Made by a program: the position numbers and the translations under genes. The notes under the pieces were generated by a model, which saw only the letters and a program-made list of their open reading frames with translations, was not told where the DNA came from and did no database searches. From DATJYV01 sp035499415 (GTDB lineage: Bacteria > Bacteroidota > Ignavibacteria > UBA10030): a DNA stretch of 10,167 bases. This document shows positions 5,219-10,167 of this stretch, one piece after another (position 1 is the first letter of the stretch; each line of letters opens with the position of its first letter). The stretch covers positions 1-10,167 of the forward strand of contig DATJYV010000197.1 of the NCBI GenBank assembly GCA_035499415.1, written 5' to 3'.

Positions 5219-7984
5219 ATGGCCAAGTCACAACGGTTGTTTCTGATCGACGGTATGGCAATTGCCTACCGGGCGTACTTCGCCTTTATCCAACGGCCTC
5301 TCATCAATTCCCGGGGAGAAAATACGAGCGCCGTGTATGGGTTCACGACTTTCCTAAACAAGCTGCTCTCCGACGAATCGCCCGATTATATCGCCGTCAT
5401 TTCCGACACCCCCGCGCCGACGTTCAGGCACAAGGCATACAAGGACTACAAGGCAACACGTCAAAAAATGCCGGAGGACATGGTGGCCCAACTGGCGTAT
5501 CTCAGGGATCTCGTCGCCGCGTTTCAAATTCCCTTTGTCGAGATGGAAGGATTCGAAGCCGACGACATTATGGGTACCTATGCGAAACGGGCGGCGAAGG
5601 ATCACGTCGAGACATTCCTGGTCACGGGGGACAAGGACTTCATGCAGCTCGTCAGCGACACGGTGAAAATGTATCGGCCCGGAAGAAGGGGTGATGACGT
5701 GGAGATCGTCGGGATCGAGGAGGTGAAGAAGAAGTTTGGAGTGACACCCGACAAGGTGGTCGATGTGCTGGGACTGATCGGGGATTCATCCGACAACGTT
5801 CCGGGTGTCCCGGGAATTGGAGAGAAGACGGCCATTCCGCTTATTCAGCAGTTCGGGAGCATCGAAGGGGTTTACAAGAACATCGACAAGATCCCCCAGA
5901 AGGGAGTGCGCGCAAAGCTCGACGCCAACAAGGAATTGGCACTGCTCTCGAAGCAACTCGTGACGATCCACACGGACGTCCCCGTCCGGGTTGACTTCCA
6001 TTCGCTCAAATCGGAAAACAAGAACGTCGAGAAACTGCTCGAGCTCTATGAGCGGATGGAGTTCAGAACGTTGGCCCGAAATCTCAGATCGGCCGGCACA
6101 GGAACACCACTGACCGCAGCGGTGAGCACGCCTCCTCCGCCGGGCGACGAGAGGCCGCAGGAGACCATCCAGACCGGAGTCCACGCGTATCATCTGATCG
6201 AGGAGGACGACGATCTGGACCGGTTACTTGAGAAGCTCTCGCGTGCGAAGGAAATTGTGTTCGACACCGAAACAACTTCGACCGATCCACTCAACGCGGA
6301 GCTCGTCGGCGTTTCGTTTGCGATGAACGAGCGGGAGGCCTTCTACGTGACCGTCCAGGATGCGGCGGATCCGGACCATACCAAAGGGGTTGGCGAGAAG
6401 CGTTTGCTCAAATCGCTGAAGCCCATCCTGGAGAATTCCCGGATTCAGAAGATCGGCCACAACCTGAAGTATGATATTTTGATGTTTGCCCGCCGGGGGA
6501 TCGACGTCGCCGGCGATCTCTTCGACACAATGGTTGCATCGTACATTCTGCGCCCGGATGCGCGGCATAACATGGATGACGCCGCGGCCGAATACCTCCG
6601 CTACACAACCGTTACATACGAAGAGCTTGTCGGCACGGGCAAGGATGCAAAACACATCCGGGAAGTGGACATCCACGCCCTCTCCGATTATTCATGCGAG
6701 GACGCAGATATCACTTTTCGGCTCTACCGCTGCTTCAAGCCCAAGTTGGAATCGGAATCCCAGTCCAACCTCTGTCGCGACGTGGAATTTCCTCTTGTTT
6801 CCGTTCTGGCACGCATGGAGAGGACCGGCGTCTCAGTTGATCTCTCCGTTTTGAGCGGCATGTCCAAGGAACTCGACCGCGAACTTGGCACTCTGACGAA
6901 GGAAATTTATCGACTCGCGGGGACCGAATTCAACATCAATTCAACGCAGCAGCTTGGAGAGATTCTCTTCGTCAAACTCAAACTCCCCCCTGTCCGGAAG
7001 ACGAAGACCGGGTTTTCGACCGACGTCGCAGTGCTCGAAACCCTCAGGCACGAGCACGAAATCGTGGAAAAAATGCTCGAGTACCGCCAGCTGTCGAAGC
7101 TGAAGTCGACGTACGTCGATGCCATCCCGCGACTCGTAAGCCCGGAGGACGGCAGAGTCCACACGTCGTACAACCAGACGGTCGCCGCGACGGGACGTTT
7201 GTCTTCAAGCGACCCGAACCTCCAGAACATTCCCATCCGCACGGAGCTCGGGCGGTCCATCCGGCAGGCGTTCGTCGCTTCGACGAAGAATTCGGCCCTG
7301 ATGTCGGCGGATTATTCGCAGATCGAATTGCGGGTCATGGCGCATATCTCGGGCGACGAAGCGTTGACCGAGGCATTCCGGGGGGGCGAGGATGTGCATG
7401 CAACGACGGCCGCCGGAGTTTTCGGGGTCAGACTTGAGAAAGTCACGCGGGACATGCGGCGGAAGGCAAAGGAGGTGAATTTCGGAATCATGTACGGCAT
7501 CGGCCCTTTCGGCCTCGCCAACCGGCTCGACATTGCTCAATCCGAAGCAAAAGACATCATCGCCAGGTACTTCGATCGATTCCCAAAGGTCCGGCAGTAC
7601 ATCAACGACACGATCGCCGAGGCGAGAAACACCGGCTACGTGAAAACGCTCCTGGGACGCCGCCGGTATTTGCCCGACCTCCGGAGCGCAAACCAGAACG
7701 TCCGGCAGAACGCAGAGCGGCAGGCCATCAACATGCCCATCCAGGGAACGGCCGCGGATATGATCAAGCGCGCGATGGTGTTGATCGACCGTGAAATTCA
7801 ACGGCGAGGATTTGCGAGCGCCATGCTCATGCAGGTACACGACGAACTGGTCTTCGAGGTGGTGAAGAAGGAAGAACAGGAGATGAGGTCGCTGGTCGAG
7901 GAAAAGATGCAGACGGCGATGCCGCTGAGCGTGCCGATCGGGGTAGAGATCGGGTCAGGAAGGAATTGGCTCGAGGCACATTGA
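5219..7984 (+). CDS. polA: DNA polymerase I
   Basis: This is a full-length, 921-residue family A DNA polymerase used in Okazaki-fragment maturation and excision repair. The 5'-3' exonuclease domain (about 1-290) shows LFLIDGMAIAYRAYFAF, EADDI (113-117), VTGDKDFMQLV (135-145) and the helix-hairpin-helix GDSSDNVPGVPGIGEKTA (188-205). The 3'-5' proofreading domain has D349 and E351 in FDTET, D419 in GHNLKYD, and Y491 and D495 in YSCEDAD, so it appears active. The polymerase domain has motif A DYSQIELR (698-705). Motif B has R747, K751, F755 and Y759; Phe at 755 is the E. coli-type residue that disfavours dideoxynucleotides. Motif C is VHDE (873-876). The ATG at 5219 is the only start between an in-frame TGA (5195-5197) and the conserved N-terminus. 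The ribosome binding site is weak. It is the only plus-strand gene, divergent from the transporter and convergent with the LiaF-like gene. Confidence 0.99.
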   Translation: MAKSQRLFLIDGMAIAYRAYFAFIQRPLINSRGENTSAVYGFTTFLNKLLSDESPDYIAVISDTPAPTFRHKAYKDYKATRQKMPEDMVAQLAYLRDLVAAFQIPFVEMEGFEADDIMGTYAKRAAKDHVETFLVTGDKDFMQLVSDTVKMYRPGRRGDDVEIVGIEEVKKKFGVTPDKVVDVLGLIGDSSDNVPGVPGIGEKTAIPLIQQFGSIEGVYKNIDKIPQKGVRAKLDANKELALLSKQLVTIHTDVPVRVDFHSLKSENKNVEKLLELYERMEFRTLARNLRSAGTGTPLTAAVSTPPPPGDERPQETIQTGVHAYHLIEEDDDLDRLLEKLSRAKEIVFDTETTSTDPLNAELVGVSFAMNEREAFYVTVQDAADPDHTKGVGEKRLLKSLKPILENSRIQKIGHNLKYDILMFARRGIDVAGDLFDTMVASYILRPDARHNMDDAAAEYLRYTTVTYEELVGTGKDAKHIREVDIHALSDYSCEDADITFRLYRCFKPKLESESQSNLCRDVEFPLVSVLARMERTGVSVDLSVLSGMSKELDRELGTLTKEIYRLAGTEFNINSTQQLGEILFVKLKLPPVRKTKTGFSTDVAVLETLRHEHEIVEKMLEYRQLSKLKSTYVDAIPRLVSPEDGRVHTSYNQTVAATGRLSSSDPNLQNIPIRTELGRSIRQAFVASTKNSALMSADYSQIELRVMAHISGDEALTEAFRGGEDVHATTAAGVFGVRLEKVTRDMRRKAKEVNFGIMYGIGPFGLANRLDIAQSEAKDIIARYFDRFPKVRQYINDTIAEARNTGYVKTLLGRRRYLPDLRSANQNVRQNAERQAINMPIQGTAADMIKRAMVLIDREIQRRGFASAMLMQVHDELVFEVVKKEEQEMRSLVEEKMQTAMPLSVPIGVEIGSGRNWLEAH

Positions 7985-8022
7985 GTTCCGGATGGAAAAC
8001 TCAGGCGCTCCAGCCCAGCGCG

Positions 8023-8538
8023 TCACTTCCTCCGCTTCAGGATCAATGAGAGGCCAAGGAGAATGATGACGCCCGGCCAGTAGATGCGGAGATAGCGGCG
8101 GACATCGTAGATATCCACAATGTCCCACCACCAGAGATAATAGAGCGCTCCAAGCCCGCAGAAGGTGACAGCAAAGATGAGGAGGCCGAAGCTGCGTGGG
8201 TCGTGGAGAAAGACGACAAAAAATGCCAATCCGAACGCGATCGAGAGTTCGGGCAGGAGTTCTTCGTAGCGGTACGGCAGAAGCTCAAAATGTTTGAGCA
8301 GGAAGACGACGCTGACAAAAAAGAGGAGACTGCCGGTAAACACACCGCCGCTTCGGTCGCGTGCAAATCCTTTGGACGCCTGCGCGAGGCCGAAAGCCGC
8401 AAGAAAAATCCAGATAATCCTCGGCCAGCTCAGCGAGAGCAGTTGAAAGCGACCGAGAAGGAGAGCGATCCCGAGGAGAATAAGAAAGACTCCGAACAGC
8501 GGGACGTCCCTCGACGGTCGCCTCTCGATTTCGCTCAT
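8023..8538 (-). CDS. LiaI/LiaF-like multi-helix membrane protein
   Basis: This 171-residue protein has about six hydrophobic segments (near 12-30, 38-52, 66-82, 96-112, 116-135 and 153-167) and a basic end, KRRK. The opening LFGVFLILLGIALLLGRF and the closing IYWPGVIILLGLSLILKR are the signature pattern of LiaI-LiaF-like or DUF5668-type transmembrane regions, where a W/YWP motif precedes a GxxLLxG helix. The soluble C-terminal domain of true LiaF, which controls LiaS in Firmicutes, is absent. The start ATG overlaps the stop of the PspC gene by 4 bases (ATGA at 8538-8535), so the two form an operon and are translationally coupled. An envelope-stress sensing or membrane-stabilising role is plausible from the partner, but no function is shown by the sequence. 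It ends 38 bases from the convergent polA stop. Confidence 0.82.
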   Translation of the reverse strand: MSEIERRPSRDVPLFGVFLILLGIALLLGRFQLLSLSWPRIIWIFLAAFGLAQASKGFARDRSGGVFTGSLLFFVSVVFLLKHFELLPYRYEELLPELSIAFGLAFFVVFLHDPRSFGLLIFAVTFCGLGALYYLWWWDIVDIYDVRRYLRIYWPGVIILLGLSLILKRRK

Positions 8539-9239
8539 GAAGCTCCTGCCGTTCGCAAAGTCGCTGGATCCTCTTCCGGGATGAGAAGGAAGAGCAGGAA
8601 GTACAGCACGATGCCCGCCCCGAATGAAATGAGGGTGAAGATCGCATAGAGGACGCGGATGAGGGTCGGGTCCAACCCCACAAACGTTCCGATCCCGCCG
8701 CAGACGCCGAAAATGCGCCGGTCGGTTTTTGAGCGACGCAGGTGCGTCCCCCGCTCTTCGGATTTCGGAGGCGTCTCTGCAGGTCCCCCCGGGCCCGCGG
8801 GCGGATTCTGGGCAGGCGGCGTTCCGGAGACATCGGACGATCCTCGTTTTCTCATGAGAAGCGCCGCCCCCGCGAGGATCAGCATGGTCGGAAAGGCGTA
8901 CTCCCAGCTTCGGTGCCAGAGGTGTCGCATCGAAATGAAATCAAGATTGTCGAGGAGCAACAGCCCGCCGATGATGACGAGCGCGGCGCCGAAAAAGGCC
9001 GCTGCGGAAGAGGGGCCGGTAGGGTGGGACGCTTCACCGGCCGGCCGGGGGTCGACTGGAATGACGAACAGGGCGACGATGTAGAGGATGATACCCGAGC
9101 CGCCGAAGAGCGTAAGGAACACCCAGAGCACGCGAATGACAACCGGGTCGATGTCGAGGTAATGGCCCAAACCTCCGCAAACCCCGGCGATGACTTTGTT
9201 CGTGGAGCTACGATAGAGGCGTTTCGACGGTTCAGTCAT
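8535..9239 (-). CDS. Protein with two PspC domains flanking a LiaF-like membrane segment
   Basis: This 234-residue membrane protein has an unusual symmetrical build. Residues 6-64 form a PspC domain (KRLYRSSTNKVIAGVCGGLG, DIDPVVIRVLWVFLTLFGG, then a helix ending FVIPVDP). Residues 80-130 form two helices of LiaI/DUF5668 type (FFGAALVIIGGLLLLDNLDF, then TMLILAGAALLMRKR). A Pro- and Gly-rich linker (about 139-165) leads to a second PspC domain at 168-224 (RRSKTDRRIFGVCGGIGTFV, GLDPTLIRVLYAIFTL, LLFLLIPEED). PspC domains belong to the phage-shock envelope-stress response, where PspC senses membrane damage and binds PspA. No pspA is visible here. The ATG at 9239-9237 gives the expected N-terminus, with GAAGGGA 8-14 bases upstream as a moderate ribosome binding site. 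It overlaps the LiaF-like gene by 4 bases. Confidence 0.93.
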   Translation of the reverse strand: MTEPSKRLYRSSTNKVIAGVCGGLGHYLDIDPVVIRVLWVFLTLFGGSGIILYIVALFVIPVDPRPAGEASHPTGPSSAAAFFGAALVIIGGLLLLDNLDFISMRHLWHRSWEYAFPTMLILAGAALLMRKRGSSDVSGTPPAQNPPAGPGGPAETPPKSEERGTHLRRSKTDRRIFGVCGGIGTFVGLDPTLIRVLYAIFTLISFGAGIVLYFLLFLLIPEEDPATLRTAGAS

Positions 9240-9297
9240 GGGAGGGATCCCTTCGAAGTGCTTTGTCCCATGCTCTACGGGGAAGGAATCGGAAAGT

Positions 9298-9323
9298 TTC
9301 AGAGCGATTCAGCGACGTGTTCC
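9298..9323 (-). promoter_or_regulatory. Possible ECF-sigma-type promoter of the PspC operon
   Basis: On the minus strand GGAAC (9323-9319) is followed after 15 bases by TCTGAA (9303-9298), about 58 bases before the PspC start codon. GGAAC as a -35 core is typical of extracytoplasmic-function sigma factors, which would suit an envelope-stress operon. The match is short and could be chance. Confidence 0.22.
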
Positions 9324-9355
9324 CAAATTTGATTTACGTCGACTGCGAAGGGATG

Positions 9356-9376
9356 GGAGGCGGATGACGCGCCTCC
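9356..9376 (-). terminator. GC-rich hairpin after frr, possible transcript end
   Basis: GGAGGCG (9356-9362) and CGCCTCC (9370-9376) form a perfect 7-bp stem with a 7-base loop, 13 bases downstream of the frr stop. There is no T-run after it on the minus strand, so it is not a textbook intrinsic terminator. It may only stabilise the 3' end or mark a factor-dependent stop. Confidence 0.35.
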
Positions 9377-9389
9377 GGGAAATTCCGGG

Positions 9390-9953
9390 CTAAACTTCCA
9401 TGATTTCCTTTTCCTTGACGAGGAGGAGGTCATCGATATCTTTTGTAAACTTGTCGGTCAGTTTCTGTGCTTCCTGTTCCCCCCGCTTCCGCTCATCCTC
9501 GGAAAGGTGTTCCGCCTTCTCGGCTTTCTTCAGATGCTCGATCGCATCACGGCGAATGTTCCGTATCGCAATCTTGCCGTCTTCTCCAAACTTCTTTGTC
9601 AATTTCACCAGTTCTCTCCTTCGTTCTTCATTGAGAGGCGGAATGGGAACGCGGACCAGATTGCCGACCGTAACCGGGTTGAGTCCGAGGTTTGCTCCCA
9701 GGATCGCCTTCTCGATTGGCTGGATCATTCCCTTTTCCCAGGGTTGAATGCTGATCGAATGCACATCCGGCGTGCTAATGTTCGCGATCTGCTTCAGCGG
9801 CGTCAACGTACCGTAGTAATCAACCTTCACGCCGTCGAGGAGGGCCGTTGTCGCTTTGCCCGTCCGGATTCTCACGAGTTCGTCCCTCACAACTTCCACC
9901 GCCTTTTTCATTCGATCTTCGGCGTTCTTCGAAATTTCCTTGACGTTCGTCAT
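9390..9953 (-). CDS. frr: Ribosome recycling factor
   Basis: This 187-residue protein has the standard length and full RRF sequence. Domain I helices include DRMKKAVEVVRDELVRIRTG (13-32). Next come ALLDGVKVDYYGTLTPLKQI and NISTPDVHSISIQPWEKGMI of domain II, then the highly conserved GLNPVTVGNLVRVPIPPLNEERRRELVK segment around 90-117, and a long coiled C-terminal helix with many Lys and Glu residues. With EF-G it splits the post-termination ribosome so that subunits can be reused. The ATG at 9953-9951 gives the usual N-terminus. No clear Shine-Dalgarno sequence is visible upstream. It follows pyrH after 97 bases, the usual pyrH-frr order, but the gap is filled partly by a heptamer repeat. Confidence 0.98.
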   Translation of the reverse strand: MTNVKEISKNAEDRMKKAVEVVRDELVRIRTGKATTALLDGVKVDYYGTLTPLKQIANISTPDVHSISIQPWEKGMIQPIEKAILGANLGLNPVTVGNLVRVPIPPLNEERRRELVKLTKKFGEDGKIAIRNIRRDAIEHLKKAEKAEHLSEDERKRGEQEAQKLTDKFTKDIDDLLLVKEKEIMEV

Positions 9954-9984
9954 GGCGTTCAGCTGTTTGTTTAGAGGAGCAAGG

Positions 9985-10026
9985 GATGAGGATTAAGGAT
10001 TGAGGGTTAAGGGTTGAGGATGATGG
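9985..10026. repeat. Degenerate 7-bp tandem repeat between pyrH and frr
   Basis: Six consecutive heptamers close to RTTRAGG fill 42 bases: GATGAGG, ATTAAGG, ATTGAGG, GTTAAGG, GTTGAGG and ATGATGG. The strand asymmetry is strong: the plus strand has no C at all here. In the pyrH-frr transcript this reads as a C/U/A-rich array of CCTYAAY units. It lies between the pyrH stop and the frr start and codes for nothing. Confidence 0.7.
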
Positions 10027-10050
10027 GCAAAGATGGTTGGGGTGAACGAC

Positions 10051-10167
10051 TCAGGAATGCGAGAGCGTCGGAAAATCCATTACTTTCGAGCCAACCGATT
10101 CCCCCAGGACGAGGCGGCGCAGGTTGCCCGCGACGTTCATATTGAACACGATCATGGGTAGGCTATT
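10051..10167 (-). CDS. pyrH: UMP kinase, C-terminal part (cut by window edge)
   Basis: This frame enters from the right edge and ends at a TGA (10053-10051), giving 38 residues. The sequence LPMIVFNMNVAGNLRRLVLG is the typical end of bacterial UMP kinase (lPi.vFnmn.pGnl.r.v.Ge), followed by ESVGSKV and a short tail, MDFPTLSHS, beyond the usual end. PyrH phosphorylates UMP to UDP, feeding pyrimidine nucleotide pools. It is the standard upstream neighbour of frr, which supports the call despite the short visible piece. It is too short to judge regulation or catalytic residues. Confidence 0.88.
   Translation of the reverse strand, partial: NSLPMIVFNMNVAGNLRRLVLGESVGSKVMDFPTLSHS

Noticed and set aside
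5116..5694. A GTG-started frame after the AGGAGG at 5079-5084, overlapping the start of polA
   Set aside because: The GTG is more than 30 bases from the AGGAGG. The product is Arg-rich without motifs and mostly reads the polA exonuclease region in another frame.
8005..8021. GCGCT/AGCGC hairpin in the 38 bases between convergent polA and the LiaF-like gene
   Set aside because: The stem is only 5 bp with a 7-base loop and no T-run on either strand. It may help end both transcripts, but this is not enough to call a terminator.
9961..10050. Heptamer array as a CRISPR or as a regulator-binding direct-repeat operator
   Set aside because: Units are 7 bp, contiguous and without spacers, so it is not a CRISPR. 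No palindromic or spaced half-site arrangement supports a specific operator.

Overview
The window reads as a chromosomal housekeeping stretch of a GC-rich bacterium. The best guess is the Bacteroidota/Chlorobiota (FCB) side of the tree, perhaps an Ignavibacteria-like lineage. This is an inference from three things: the look of the ArgS and LytR_C-RsfS proteins, a short exported protein with beta-strand character, and the weakness or absence of Shine-Dalgarno signals before most genes. No rRNA, tRNA, CRISPR array, prophage or intact insertion sequence was seen. Every gene except polA lies on the minus strand.

Layout from left to right. (a) 1-119 is the N-terminal end of a dTDP-glucose 4,6-dehydratase (rfbB), cut by the window edge. 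(b) 120-572 is a gene-free stretch holding an eroded copy of a short interspersed repeat. (c) 573-3156 is a tight three-gene unit transcribed leftwards: a membrane-anchored LytR_C-domain protein, then the ribosomal silencing factor rsfS, then arginyl-tRNA synthetase argS. The last two are one base apart. A strong hairpin plus T-tract lies immediately before the first gene. (d) 3251-3751 encodes a small secreted protein of unknown function. (e) 3837-3997 is a second, better preserved copy of the repeat, with 12-bp perfect terminal inverted repeats and a candidate 5-bp target duplication, so it looks like a MITE. (f) 4044-4940 is a ten-helix EamA/DMT-family transporter. (g) 4941-5218 is the divergent promoter region between that transporter and polA, and it contains a bulged hairpin. 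(h) 5219-7984 is a full-length DNA polymerase I with all three enzymatic domains apparently intact. (i) 8023-9239 holds two overlapping envelope genes, a protein with a PspC domain at each end and a LiaI/LiaF-like multi-helix membrane protein. (j) 9390-10167 is the classic pyrH-frr pair (UMP kinase C-terminus, ribosome recycling factor), with a degenerate 7-bp tandem repeat in the gap between them.

Functionally the window mixes translation (argS, rsfS, frr), replication and repair (polA), nucleotide and sugar-nucleotide metabolism (pyrH, rfbB) and envelope functions (LytR_C protein, PspC/LiaF-like pair, DMT transporter, exported protein). I found no convincing new multi-gene system. The less explained material is mostly non-coding: the MITE-like repeat pair, the heptamer array between pyrH and frr, the hairpin in front of the LytR_C-rsfS-argS unit, and the polA leader hairpin. 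The double-PspC architecture and the unrecognised exported protein are the protein-level points of interest.
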